Source of the DNA: Nocardia abscessus NBRC 100374
GTDB lineage: Bacteria > Actinomycetota > Actinomycetes > Mycobacteriales > Mycobacteriaceae
Assembly: GCF_000308455.1 (NCBI RefSeq)
Contig: NZ_BAFP01000006.1
Location: 1-64,000 of the forward strand
Reading direction: 5' to 3'
Length of the DNA stretch: 64,000 nucleotides
Shown here: in pieces, positions 1 through 8,496 of the stretch
Position numbering within the stretch: position 1 is the first letter of the stretch
Layout: every line of letters begins with the position of its first letter
The notes under the pieces: generated by a model
Told to the model about the DNA's origin: nothing
Databases searched by the model: none
Seen by the model: the letters and a program-made list of their open reading frames with translations, nothing else
Made by a program: the position numbers and the translations under genes

Positions 1-374
1 GTGCGGCAGGTACCGGGGTACGCGCCCATCGGCCCGTGCGGCGCCGTCGCGGCTTTCTGGATTTCCTTTCGAGTGCAATAACATTCGTAGGTGAGCCCGG
101 CGGCCACGAGCCGCTCGACGGCCGCTTTGTATTGCGGCAACCGGTCGGATTGGCGCACCACCGGCCCGTCCCAGTCCACGCCGATCGCGGCGAGGTCGTC
201 CAGCTGCCGCTGCTCCGCACCGGGACGCACCCGGTCCAGATCATCGATCCGGAGCAGGAAGCGGCGGCCGGTGGAGCGAGCGAACGCCCAAGCCAGGAGC
301 GCCGTGCGGAGATTGCCCAGGTGCAGATCCCCCGACGGGCTCGGCGCATACCGGCCCGCGCCCCGCTCAGCCAC
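1..374 (-). CDS. gluQ: Glutamyl-Q tRNA(Asp) synthetase, partial (runs off the left edge)
   Basis: Only the N-terminal 124 residues are present. GluQ-RS is a truncated glutamyl-tRNA synthetase paralogue that activates glutamate and attaches it to queuosine in tRNA(Asp). The visible part has the class I signature region GRYAPSPSGDLHLGNLRTA, the following FLLRIDDLDRVRPG segment, and the zinc-site cysteines in YECYCTRKEI and YPGTC that distinguish GluQ-type enzymes. The GTG start at 374 was chosen because it begins 8 residues before the conserved YAPSPSG motif, as is usual. It lies 56 bases downstream of the DUF309 gene on the same strand. The family is clear; the missing C-terminus prevents judging whether it is intact. 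Confidence 0.88.
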   Translation of the reverse strand, partial: MAERGAGRYAPSPSGDLHLGNLRTALLAWAFARSTGRRFLLRIDDLDRVRPGAEQRQLDDLAAIGVDWDGPVVRQSDRLPQYKAAVERLVAAGLTYECYCTRKEIQKAATAPHGPMGAYPGTCR

Positions 375-430
375 GGGCTCGGTCGGTAGACGATGAGGTG
401 CGCACGCCGGCCATGGTAGAAGCGACGCGA

Positions 431-913
431 TCAACCGCGCAGACGCGGCCGCAGGTCGGCCTCCGCCGGTTCGCCGCCTGTCTCCAGCGTGGCGAGCAGC
501 GATTCGGCGTGCGCGACCAGGCCGGCGAGGTCGATATCGTAGGGCGCCTGCTGACCTTCCGGCCGGTATGCCGTCAACCGCGACACCGCGCGGGCGAGCA
601 GTGTACGCGCCCCCTTCGGATTGCCGCGCTGTATGTGGGTCAGACCGACAGCGAACTGCGCGAGTGCCTGCCACAGCATCCGCTCGGCGAACGGCCCGTT
701 CTTCCATGCGGCCTCTAAAACCTCATGTGCATTGAATGCAAGTCCGTCGTCCAGCAGTTGCTGGGCGAAGGTCAGAGTTTGCTGGGGCGGAAGCTCGGGA
801 TCGTCTGGAATTCGGGCAACTCCGGTGCTGCCGAGCGGCAGCGGGCGCCCGAGGCGGTCGCGAGGACGGGCACTACGGGCGCGACCTGCGTCGTCGCGAT
901 CGCGTTCGACCAT
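431..913 (-). CDS. DUF309 domain protein
   Basis: A 160-residue protein of the DUF309 family, a small all-helical fold of unknown biochemical role. The diagnostic helix pair is seen as FNAHEVLEAAWKNG followed by LWQALAQFAVGLTHIQRGN and a second helical hairpin rich in Ala and Leu. The N-terminal 45 residues are Arg/Asp-rich and probably disordered. In-frame ATGs also occur at 925 and 922; 913 was preferred because a GGA lies 4 bases upstream, but the start is not certain. It is upstream of gluQ on the same strand, so the two may be co-transcribed. Function unknown. Confidence 0.85.
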   Translation of the reverse strand: MVERDRDDAGRARSARPRDRLGRPLPLGSTGVARIPDDPELPPQQTLTFAQQLLDDGLAFNAHEVLEAAWKNGPFAERMLWQALAQFAVGLTHIQRGNPKGARTLLARAVSRLTAYRPEGQQAPYDIDLAGLVAHAESLLATLETGGEPAEADLRPRLRG

Positions 914-1337
914 AGGTTCCATCATGCACGGCCGCTGTGCCCGCGTCGACGGGGGCTGTGGCGGGATGTGAATTGTCGTCCGATAACAGAGCAATCACAT
1001 CCGTTAAAAACATTGTGGTACGCCAGTGCTGGGAATGAATGAGGAGGGCTGGCAATGCTTCCGCAACTCTCTTGCTTCGCAAACGTGTGTGGTTGCGATG
1101 ATTGAATAGGCAAGAGCCGGGCAAACTTTCGAAGGACCTGCTAGTGTTACCGCGCGGGGACAGGCCCCGCGCGAGGTTAATTTCCTCTCGAACTCGATGT
1201 GCGATATAGACGCACCGAGAAAGTGCGCTCCGGCACGGGGTGCACCACGGGATTCGGCTTTCGGAGTCGGGTGCCGATGCTAGCTGGAACGATGTCAGGA
1301 GAAATCTCGCTCTCGACGCAGCAAAGGAGCTAGTGCC
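914..1337. other. Intergenic region with a hairpin
   Basis: A 424-base stretch between divergent genes with no convincing coding sequence. It contains a perfect hairpin: arm CGCGCGGGG at 1151-1159, loop ACAGG, arm CCCCGCGCG at 1165-1173, followed by an AT-richer stretch (GGTTAATTT) and a TATAGA box near 1205 that could be the -10 of the DUF397 gene. DUF397 genes normally follow an XRE regulator gene, and none is visible here. Confidence 0.5.
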
Positions 1338-1547
1338 GTGGAGGTTGATTGGACGGGCGCTGTGTGGCGCAAGAGCACATACAGCGGTCCGGATGGGAAC
1401 TGCGTGGAAGTCGCTTTTCTCGTCGACGGCAATGTCGCGGTTCGTGACACCAAGGACAGTGGACGTGGCCCGGTCCTGGCGTTTGCGCCGGGCGAGTGGG
1501 ACGCATTCCTAGTGGGGGTCTCAGGGGGAGAGTTCCGGCGCGGCTGA
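1338..1547 (+). CDS. DUF397 domain protein
   Basis: A 69-residue actinobacterial DUF397 protein. The family hallmarks are present: WRKSTYSGPDGNCVEVAFL near the N-terminus, then VAVRDTKD and a PVLAFAPGEWDAFLVGV segment. These proteins are usually encoded directly after an XRE-family regulator and, in characterised streptomycete pairs, act as its partner. Here no regulator gene is adjacent, so it is an orphan. The GTG at 1338 is supported by AAGGAG at 1324-1329 with an 8-base spacer; another GTG at 1333 is too close to that site. Confidence 0.88.
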   Translation: MEVDWTGAVWRKSTYSGPDGNCVEVAFLVDGNVAVRDTKDSGRGPVLAFAPGEWDAFLVGVSGGEFRRG

Positions 1548-1577
1548 ACCGCTCCGGAGTCGCCTGAACAAGGCAAA

Positions 1578-1610
1578 GCGGGCCCCGGGTCGTATGGACT
1601 CGGGGCCTTC
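1578..1610 (+). terminator. Probable terminator after the DUF397 gene
   Basis: GGCCCCGGGTC at 1581-1591 pairs with GACTCGGGGCC at 1597-1607 (one G-T pair) around the loop GTATG. There is no long U tract, as is common in actinobacteria. It lies between the DUF397 gene and the convergent qcrB. Confidence 0.6.
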
Positions 1611-1650
1611 GCGGTTTCGGGACGGGTTGTGCGGGCGCGGGCGCCGATCC

Positions 1651-3291
1651 TCAGTGGGTGGAACCATTTCCGTGGCCGTTCGCCCGATCCTGAACCGTGC
1701 GCAGCACGGCGAGCTGCTTGCGCTCCTCTTCGTGCTCGGTCTCGAAGTGCTTCGCGCTCTCGTCGCGCGGGTCGGCGCGCAGGAAGCTGCCGGTGCCGGG
1801 CTTGCCCGCCGCGCCGAGCTTGCTCATCTTCTTCGGTACGGGTGCGCCCTGGTACTCCAGCGGAATCGGGTGACCGTGCGCGTCCACCGGGCCGAGCGGC
1901 TGGTGCACCTCGATGTACTCGCCGTGCGGCAAGCGCTTGACCACACCGGTCTCCACGCCGTGCTCGAGCACCGCGCGATCGCTGCGCTGCAAACCGAGGC
2001 AGATGCGGTAGGCCAGGAAGTAGGCGATCGGCGGCGCGAGCAGGATGCCGATGCGGCCCACCCAGGTCGTCGCGTTCAGTGAGATGTCGAACTTGTAGGC
2101 GATGATGTCGTTGACGCACGACAGCGTCAGCACCACGTAGAACGCGATCGCCATGGCGCCCAGTGCCGTGCGAACGGGCACGTCGCGTGGGCGTTGCAGC
2201 AGGTTGTGGTGTGGGCTGGTGTCGCCGGTGAGCCGCTTCTCGATCCATGGATAGGAGATGAGGACGGCGAACACCAACCCCATGAGCACGGCGACCCAGA
2301 ACACCGCGGGCACGGTGTAGCGGCCCAGGTACAGCTCCCACGGCGGCATCAACCGGGCCATGCCGTCGGTCCACATCATGTAGAAGTCCGGCTGCGAACC
2401 CGCCGACACCTGCGACGGGTTGTACGGGCCCATGTTCCAGATCGGGTTGATCTGGAACACGCCGCCCATGATGCCCACGATGCCCAGGGTGAAGGCGAAG
2501 AACGCGCCCTGGTCGGCGGCGAACACCGGCACGATCCGTGCGCCCACCACGTTGTTCTCCGTCCGGCCAGGCCCGGGGAACTGGGTGTGCTTCTGGTACC
2601 ACACCAGCGCCACGTGCGCGGCGATCAACGCCAGGATGATGCCCGGGAACAGCAGCACGTGTGCCACGTACAAGCGCGGGATGATGATGTCGCCGGGGAA
2701 GTCACCGTCGAAGATCAGCCAGTGCATCCAGGTGCCGATGATCGGGATGCTCATCGTGATGCCGGAGAACGCGGCCCGCAGGCCGGTGCCCGACAGCAGG
2801 TCGTCGGGCAGCGAGTAACCGAAGAAGCCTTCGAACATCGCCAGGATCAGCAGCAGCGAACCGATCACCCAGTTCGCCTCGCGCGGCTTGCGGAACGCGC
2901 CGGTGAAGAAGATCCGGAACAGGTGAACGATGATCGAGGCCGCGAACAACAACGCCGCCCAGTGATGCACCTGCCGCACGAACAGGCCGCCACGGACCTC
3001 GAAGGACAGATTGAGCGCCGTCTCGTACGCCCGTGACATGGTGACCCCGCGCAACGGCTGGTAGGAGCCGTTGTAGACGACCTCGCTCATCGACGGGTCG
3101 AAGAACAGCGTCAGGTAGACGCCCGACAGCAGCAGGATGATGAAGCTGTAGAGCGCGATCTCGCCGAGCAGGAACGACCAGTGGGTCGGGAAGACCTTGT
3201 TGATCGACCGCTTCACGAACGCCGCGGCGCTGTACCGCTCGTCCGCCTCATCGGCTTGGTTGGCGGTTATCCGAGATAGAGCTGTAGCCAT
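1651..3291 (-). CDS. qcrB: Cytochrome bc1 complex cytochrome b subunit (solitary copy)
   Basis: A 546-residue actinobacterial QcrB, the diheme quinol-oxidising subunit of the bc1-aa3 respiratory supercomplex in the inner membrane. Haem-ligating histidine pairs are visible at about residues 109/110 and 123, and at 211 and 226 in the next helix pair. The quinol-site segment reads [12 protein letters not shown], and the long C-terminal extension typical of the phylum is present ([20 protein letters not shown], then [20 protein letters not shown]). The ATG at 3291 begins [20 protein letters not shown]; upstream in-frame sequence looks non-coding. Normally qcrB is the last gene of qcrC-qcrA-qcrB. 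Here the upstream gene is an unrelated divergent acyltransferase, so this is a stand-alone copy, probably a paralogue of a canonical operon elsewhere. Confidence 0.92.
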   Translation of the reverse strand: MATALSRITANQADEADERYSAAAFVKRSINKVFPTHWSFLLGEIALYSFIILLLSGVYLTLFFDPSMSEVVYNGSYQPLRGVTMSRAYETALNLSFEVRGGLFVRQVHHWAALLFAASIIVHLFRIFFTGAFRKPREANWVIGSLLLILAMFEGFFGYSLPDDLLSGTGLRAAFSGITMSIPIIGTWMHWLIFDGDFPGDIIIPRLYVAHVLLFPGIILALIAAHVALVWYQKHTQFPGPGRTENNVVGARIVPVFAADQGAFFAFTLGIVGIMGGVFQINPIWNMGPYNPSQVSAGSQPDFYMMWTDGMARLMPPWELYLGRYTVPAVFWVAVLMGLVFAVLISYPWIEKRLTGDTSPHHNLLQRPRDVPVRTALGAMAIAFYVVLTLSCVNDIIAYKFDISLNATTWVGRIGILLAPPIAYFLAYRICLGLQRSDRAVLEHGVETGVVKRLPHGEYIEVHQPLGPVDAHGHPIPLEYQGAPVPKKMSKLGAAGKPGTGSFLRADPRDESAKHFETEHEEERKQLAVLRTVQDRANGHGNGSTH

Positions 3292-3458
3292 GGCCGACAC
3301 CCCGCCCTGGGTGAGAGTGGTATCCGTTCCTACTACAGACGGTAGCAGAGCTGGAAGGCGGAATCGATGGGGTTTTCCGGGTGAATTGTGGAACAAGATC
3401 ATTCACATCGTCCGGACTCGCCGGACCTCGCCGGATCCGAGTCGATATCGTTTTACTC

Positions 3459-5027
3459 GTGAGCGCGATGACACCGCAGGACGCGACGATCTATTGGCTG
3501 TCCAAACGCACGCGCAACGACCTTTTTCTGCTGTATTGCTTCGCCGATCGAGGACGGCCGACCGAGGAACTCCGCGCCGCGGTCGCCGAACGAAGCGCGC
3601 GGATCGCCGACCTTTGCGTCCGGCTGCGCGAACTGCCCGCGGACATCGACTACCCGGCTTGGACGCGGTGTGAATTCGGTGCCGGGCAATTCCTGGAACA
3701 CGAACTGGTGGACCGCAATTGGTCGCGTCTGCTGGGCGCCCTCGGCGATGTGCTCGGTACCGGCGTCGATGCCGCCGTGCACCCGTGGCGACTGCACGTG
3801 TTCCGCTCCATCGCCGACGCGCCGGGACTGGAAGGAGAACCCGCACTGGTGGTGGTGCTCCAGATGTCCCATGCGCTGGCCGACGGGCGGCGGGCCTCGG
3901 CGATCGCGCGGGCGCTGTTCGGTGGGCCGCAGAATCCCGCGCTCCAAGACGGAAGCCGAGCGGGGTCGGCGGCGTCCGGTGACATGCGGGCCAGGGCAGA
4001 CGGCGGTGTCGATGCCGCAGGTGGCGAGTCGTCCACCGACCGGAGCGTGCCCACTGCGCGGCTGTCCGCGTTGCTTGCTGGAGGGGGTGAAGTCGGCTCG
4101 GCGGTAGCAGCTCGTGGACGGATGATCGGTGATGCGGTGTCGGCGGGAGTGTCCTCCGCTGGGTTGCTGGCCGACTCGGCTCTGGCGTTGCTGCGCATGC
4201 CGGTTCGGCTGTCCGCCACCGCGGTGCGCGGCTATCGAGCGTTCCGGGCGCAGCAACGACTGGCGCAATTGACCGAGGCGGGCGAATTACCGCCGCCAGG
4301 GCCGGATTTCCCGCCGACCTTGCTGAATCGTTCGACAGCGGAAGGGGTTCGGCGGCACGAAGCGCGGATACTCGTGTTTCCGGCCGAAGACTTGCGCGTC
4401 CCTGGTCGCACCGTCACGGTCGTCGTCCTGACCGCGGTGTCGCTGGCGCTCGCCCGCTACCTGGCCGATCGTGGCGAGCCGCCGGAGCGCCTCGGCGCGC
4501 AGGTGCCGATGGCTCTGGCCGAGCGCACCGCTTCGCGCAACAACTACCGCAACCTCGGCGTCGATCTGTTCGTCGACGAACCGGACCTGCGGCTGCGCGC
4601 CGACAAGATCGCCGCGGCGCTCGTCGACCGTCGCGTCCGCGCGCGGCACCCGCTGCTGTCGGCGCAGGACCGGGTCACCGCGACCGTCCCGGCCCCCATG
4701 CTGCGGCGGGACGTGGACCGCTATCCCCTCGACGCCGTTCCCGACTCGATCGCGGGCCACACCGTCGTCTCCAGCGTCGATCGCGGCGCAGCGGACCTTT
4801 CCTTCGGTGGCGGCGACGTGCGCTTCACGGCCGGCTTCCCGGCCCTCGGCTCCGTCATGCATCTCACCCACGGGGTGCACGGTCTCGGCGATACCGTCAC
4901 GGTCTCGCTGCACGCCGACCCCGCGGTACTGCCGGACCTCGATGCCTACGCCGCGTACCTGCGTGCCGCGCTGCTCGAAGCGCACCTCACGCAGCGGGAC
5001 CCCGCTCCGGCGGCGCCGCCGGTGTGA
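3459..5027 (+). CDS. WS/DGAT-like O-acyltransferase, degenerate active-site motif
   Basis: A 522-residue protein resembling the bacterial wax ester synthase/diacylglycerol acyltransferase (WS/DGAT) family. These enzymes use acyl-CoA to esterify alcohols or diacylglycerol at the membrane surface and make storage lipid. Seen: MTPQDATIYWL at the N-terminus, LVVVLQMSHALADGRRASA where the family has HHxxxDG, and NNYRNLGVDL in the C-terminal DUF1298-like half. The first catalytic-motif residue is Ser (about 137) rather than His, while His138 and Asp142-Gly143 remain. Starts at GTG 3459 or ATG 3468 are both possible; neither has a clear ribosome site. It is divergent from qcrB. Activity may be altered or lost. 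Confidence 0.75.
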   Translation: MSAMTPQDATIYWLSKRTRNDLFLLYCFADRGRPTEELRAAVAERSARIADLCVRLRELPADIDYPAWTRCEFGAGQFLEHELVDRNWSRLLGALGDVLGTGVDAAVHPWRLHVFRSIADAPGLEGEPALVVVLQMSHALADGRRASAIARALFGGPQNPALQDGSRAGSAASGDMRARADGGVDAAGGESSTDRSVPTARLSALLAGGGEVGSAVAARGRMIGDAVSAGVSSAGLLADSALALLRMPVRLSATAVRGYRAFRAQQRLAQLTEAGELPPPGPDFPPTLLNRSTAEGVRRHEARILVFPAEDLRVPGRTVTVVVLTAVSLALARYLADRGEPPERLGAQVPMALAERTASRNNYRNLGVDLFVDEPDLRLRADKIAAALVDRRVRARHPLLSAQDRVTATVPAPMLRRDVDRYPLDAVPDSIAGHTVVSSVDRGAADLSFGGGDVRFTAGFPALGSVMHLTHGVHGLGDTVTVSLHADPAVLPDLDAYAAYLRAALLEAHLTQRDPAPAAPPV

Positions 5028-5043
5028 CGCTCGCCTGCCTCGG

Positions 5044-5694
5044 TCAAGAACGGGCGAGGGCAGGCTGGGGCGTGGACTGGTGCACTTCGGCGGAGATCTT
5101 GATCTCCAGCTCGAGCCGGGTGGCGTTGATGACCGAGCGTTCTTCCTCGACGGTGTTCTCGATCGCCCGCGACCACAGCGCCTGGATCTCCGCGATCTCC
5201 TCGGCGGTGGCCTCGCCGTCGAGTTCGATCCTGCGGCGCTGCAAACTGATGTTCAGCGCCGCGGCGAGCGTGCGCATCAGGTCCTCGCAGCGATTGGGAA
5301 TCTTGCGGTGCGACACGACGCGCAGGCTGCTGATGAAGCCCCGGGAGCCGGTGATGATCTGCCGCACTTCCGCGTCGAGCTGATCCAGTTCTTCGGCCTC
5401 CCAGCGATCGCAGCGCAGCAATTGCTGACGGACGTCGCTCGAGACGGCCAGCACCGAAGAGACCGCGGTCAGCACCGACTCCCGCCGCCATTTGTCGTGC
5501 TCGCGCCGCTCGGCCGCCGCGTTGGTCGACTCCACGGTGCGCTGCGCCGCGTCCAAGGTGACCCGGTTCCGCTCGTCCGCGGCGGTGAGCGCCGCACGGT
5601 TGGTGCGGTTGTTGACCAGCACGCCGACCAATGCCGCAATGGCAACGATGAGGGAACCGAAGAGCGGAAGCCACTGAGTCACGGGGACGATCAT
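5044..5694 (-). CDS. Membrane-anchored coiled-coil protein of unknown function
   Basis: A 216-residue protein that I do not recognise. Residues about 8-30 form a single hydrophobic segment (WLPLFGSLIVAIAALVGVLV), followed by a charged helix with heptad-like spacing (AALTAADERNRVTLDAAQ and beyond) predicted to be a coiled coil. The rest is helical and ends in a Pro-rich tail. The topology suggests one N-terminal membrane anchor with a cytoplasmic helical domain. The ATG at 5694 was chosen because it directly precedes the membrane segment. It converges on the acyltransferase gene with 16 bases between stops. Confidence 0.7.
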   Translation of the reverse strand: MIVPVTQWLPLFGSLIVAIAALVGVLVNNRTNRAALTAADERNRVTLDAAQRTVESTNAAAERREHDKWRRESVLTAVSSVLAVSSDVRQQLLRCDRWEAEELDQLDAEVRQIITGSRGFISSLRVVSHRKIPNRCEDLMRTLAAALNISLQRRRIELDGEATAEEIAEIQALWSRAIENTVEEERSVINATRLELEIKISAEVHQSTPQPALARS

Positions 5695-5846
5695 TCCATC
5701 GGAAACGGAAGTCGCACAGCCTAGATCGGGCAAACCTGCCGCACGGGCCGCGATGTGTGGTCGGGCGCGGCGGCTGGGCTCCGCGTGACCTGGCCACCGT
5801 CCGCGCGCGATCGGTCGACCGGCCACCTCCCGAGAGGAACTACGCG

Positions 5847-5878
5847 TACGGGACCGCGGGCCGGACTGCGGTCCCGTA
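5847..5878 (-). terminator. Probable terminator downstream of the deaminase operon
   Basis: A perfect 11-bp stem: TACGGGACCGC at 5847-5857 and GCGGTCCCGTA at 5868-5878, with a 10-base loop. It lies about 115 bases after the deaminase stop and before the next minus-strand gene. There is no U tract, so its strength is uncertain. Confidence 0.55.
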
Positions 5879-5993
5879 GTGATCGCCTCATCACCCCGAC
5901 CCCGGCAGACGGGCAGGGCCAAGTGGAAGCCCGGCAGTGGTGCCCAGCGCGCGCCATCGCGCCTGCGCGATGAGTGCATCACCGCAGTTCGAC

Positions 5994-6449
5994 CTACGAC
6001 AGGTCGAGGTGCCGGTTCATCGCCATCGCCGCATCGGCGAGTTCCGGCAGCTCGATCACCTCGACACCCTGCTCCCGCAGCTTCTCGACCCCGACACAGT
6101 CCTCGACGAACGTCGACGGCTCCCGCCACGCGATCACCATTCGCGGAATCCCCACCGCCAGAATGCGATCCGTGCATGGCACGCGGGTTTTCGTCGCGCG
6201 CTCCGAGCACGGTTCGAGCGTGCTGTAGATCGTCGCCGCCTTCAGCCGCGGATCCGCCGGGTCGAGCTTGTCGAGCGCGGACTCCTCGGCGTGCACCTTC
6301 GCGTCGGTCTCGCGTGAGTAGCCGGTCGCGATCTCTTTACCGTCGGCGACGATCACCGCGCCGACCGAGAACGCGCCCTCGACGACCGGGCAGAGTCCGG
6401 CGAGCTCGATAGCCCGCGTCATCCAGTGGTGGTGATCCGGTGCAGTCAC
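5994..6449 (-). CDS. Cytidine/deoxycytidylate deaminase family protein (RibD deaminase-like)
   Basis: A 151-residue zinc deaminase. The metal site is visible as HAEE (His53, catalytic Glu55) and EPCSERATKTRVPC (Cys81 and Cys92), the pattern of RibD N-terminal domains and related nucleoside deaminases. Its start ATG overlaps the stop of the preceding RibD-type reductase by 4 bases (ATGA at 6449-6446), so the two are translationally coupled. Bifunctional RibD deaminates and then reduces the pyrimidine intermediate of riboflavin synthesis; here the two activities are separate proteins in reversed order. The substrate may be that intermediate or another (deoxy)nucleotide; the sequence alone does not decide. 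Confidence 0.85.
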   Translation of the reverse strand: MTAPDHHHWMTRAIELAGLCPVVEGAFSVGAVIVADGKEIATGYSRETDAKVHAEESALDKLDPADPRLKAATIYSTLEPCSERATKTRVPCTDRILAVGIPRMVIAWREPSTFVEDCVGVEKLREQGVEVIELPELADAAMAMNRHLDLS

Positions 6450-7132
6450 GGGGTCTCCTTCGGGTGGTAGCGCAGCACGGCGACGTCGCCGAGCTGGGTC
6501 ACGTCGACCAACCGCATTCTGCGCGTCGGCCCGCCCGGGAACCGGGCAGGGTTCACGAACCGCGGTGCGGCGCTGTCCGCGACGAGGGTGGGGCCGATCG
6601 CGAGGTGCAGCTCGTCAGCGAGCCCGGCCGACAGGAACGCGGTGTGCATGTGGCTACCGCCCTCGACCATCAACCGGCCGACACCCCGGGCACCGAGGTC
6701 GTCGAGCAGCGCCCCGAAGTCGACGGTCTCGCCGAGCGCGACGACATCCGCCAGTTCGTCGAGTCGTTCGCTGGCCTTCGGTGCGCCGGCGTCGGTCGTG
6801 TAGACGACGGGCCGGTGCTCGTCGGTGCCGTAGTGCCAGAACTTCGCGTCAGGATCCAGGCGGCCGGAAGCGGTGACGGTCACCTTCAACGGCTGCGCGG
6901 TGCGCCCGGCCGCCACGCGTGCGGCTTGCCGGGCGTCGCTCTTGACGATCAGGCGCGGGTTGTCGCTCCGCACGGTCTCGGCGCCGATCAGGATTGCATC
7001 GCACTCGGCGCGGACCTGGTCGACGCGGTCGAAGTCCTCCGCGTTGGACAGCAGCAACCGCTCCGGGCTCGTGTCGTCGATGTGCCCGTCGACGCTGACC
7101 GCGACTGACAGAAGCACGAACGGGCGCGTCAC
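6446..7132 (-). CDS. RibD C-terminal/dihydrofolate-reductase-like reductase
   Basis: A 228-residue stand-alone protein of the RibD_C family, which shares the NADPH-binding fold of dihydrofolate reductase. Seen: PFVLLSVAVSVDGHIDD at the N-terminus, DAILIGAETVRSDNPRL, and GRLMVEGGSHMHTAFLSAG, which are the usual cofactor and active-site segments. The GTG at 7132 was chosen because it overlaps the stop of the upstream regulator gene by 4 bases. It is the middle gene of a three-gene coupled operon with the regulator before and the deaminase after. It probably reduces a ribosylamino-pyrimidine or a related compound; whether it serves the housekeeping riboflavin pathway is open, because no other rib genes are nearby. 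Confidence 0.85.
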   Translation of the reverse strand: MTRPFVLLSVAVSVDGHIDDTSPERLLLSNAEDFDRVDQVRAECDAILIGAETVRSDNPRLIVKSDARQAARVAAGRTAQPLKVTVTASGRLDPDAKFWHYGTDEHRPVVYTTDAGAPKASERLDELADVVALGETVDFGALLDDLGARGVGRLMVEGGSHMHTAFLSAGLADELHLAIGPTLVADSAAPRFVNPARFPGGPTRRMRLVDVTQLGDVAVLRYHPKETP

Positions 7133-8496
7133 GACGGCACGACCGCCCACCGTTCCGCCGCCGCACGAAATTCGGCGACCTCGGGCAGGTTCCGGGCCGA
7201 CAGCAGCTCGTCGACGGCGCGCACGTTGTGCAGCACCCGCTCCGATCCGGTGCTGACCCCGATCTGCATCGCGGCCAGGCCCAGCGTCGCGGCGGGCTCT
7301 GCCTCACCCATGTGCGCGTAGGCGAGGGCCTGGCGGGACATGTAGACCGCCTGGTCGCGGGTGTACCCGGACTGCATGTTGTTGATCGCGCGACCGAACT
7401 GGTCGATAGCGGCGCGGTAGTCGCCGAGCGCTGCGCGGCCGTGCGCCTGATGGACGTCGATATAGGTGTCATCGAGGAAGAACCCCCACGACGGATCAAC
7501 GTCGGCGTCGGCGGCCAGTGCGCGGGCGCGGTCGAAAGCGCGGTCGCTGGCTGCTCGGTCGCCCGCGAGCGCGGCAGCGTACCCGGCGAACGTCGCTGCG
7601 ACCGCGGCGAATCGGGTTCGCGGCGGGGCGGCGCGCTCGGCAGCTTCGGCCAGCTCGATAGCCTCGGCGCCATCGTGCATGTCGTTGGCGATCTGCGCCT
7701 TACGGATCAGGGTGGCGGCGATGCAGTAATCGTCGCCGAGCTGGTGGGACCAGGTCAGCGCGCGATCGGTCCAGTGCTGGGCCCTGGCCCAGTTGCGGGC
7801 GTCCTGATGCAGCCATGCGGCGAACTCGGCGTAGAGAATCCGCATCCGCTGCATCTCGGTAGCGTCGCCGACACCGGCGCGGCGCAGCTCGTTCATGATC
7901 TCGAGGTTCTGCTCGATCAGCGGGATCACACCCGGGCCGCCGTGCAGGTTATCGCTGTCGATCAGCGACAGCCGCAGCGTGCGGAAGTGGGCGGCGTGGT
8001 CGACCTGGGAACTGTTGGCTAGGGCAGCCGCGGGCTTGACGCCGACGGCGGCGGCTAGGGCGCTTACCCCGAATCCTGCGACTACGGTGCGACGAGGGAG
8101 TGACACGAGGACGACCTCTCCTGCGGCGGTCCGGGCGCGCACCCAGACCTGATCGATTTCACCAGCACCACCCGAGGTGACCGGCACCAGCCGACGGGGG
8201 GTGTCATTCGCCAGCGTAACCGTTGGAGGCAAGCCGGGATCGGGTTGATCTCGGGGCGATCCGATGCCCGCGAGGGCCCGCTCGAACCGGGCAATCACCT
8301 CCGGCGGCGCTTCGGTGAGCACCTTCGCAAGTAGCTCTTGGCTGCTCGGGCGCAGCTGGGCCGAGGCGCCTTGAAGCTCCCAATTCGTGATCGTGCGCGC
8401 GCCGATTCCTGTTCTGGCAGAGAACTTTTCGACGCCGAGATGCATCGCATCACGCAGCGCTTTGGTTTCCACTCCGGTCCAGCGATAGATGATCAT
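7129..8496 (-). CDS. XRE-like regulator with TPR-like C-terminal region
   Basis: A 455-residue protein. The N-terminal 60 residues resemble a helix-turn-helix (TKALRDAMHLGVEKFSARTG then GARTITNWE). After a linker and a hydrophobic stretch near residues 140-160 (TVVAGFGVSALAAAVGVKPA) come repeated helical pairs like tetratricopeptide repeats, with Ala at the packing positions. This layout is common in actinobacterial regulators that sense a ligand or partner through the repeats. The ATG at 8496 begins MIIYRWTGVETKALRDAMHL. Its stop overlaps the reductase GTG by 4 bases, so it probably controls its own operon. The hydrophobic stretch is odd for a soluble regulator and may be a membrane segment or a buried helix. 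Confidence 0.75.
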   Translation of the reverse strand: MIIYRWTGVETKALRDAMHLGVEKFSARTGIGARTITNWELQGASAQLRPSSQELLAKVLTEAPPEVIARFERALAGIGSPRDQPDPGLPPTVTLANDTPRRLVPVTSGGAGEIDQVWVRARTAAGEVVLVSLPRRTVVAGFGVSALAAAVGVKPAAALANSSQVDHAAHFRTLRLSLIDSDNLHGGPGVIPLIEQNLEIMNELRRAGVGDATEMQRMRILYAEFAAWLHQDARNWARAQHWTDRALTWSHQLGDDYCIAATLIRKAQIANDMHDGAEAIELAEAAERAAPPRTRFAAVAATFAGYAAALAGDRAASDRAFDRARALAADADVDPSWGFFLDDTYIDVHQAHGRAALGDYRAAIDQFGRAINNMQSGYTRDQAVYMSRQALAYAHMGEAEPAATLGLAAMQIGVSTGSERVLHNVRAVDELLSARNLPEVAEFRAAAERWAVVPS

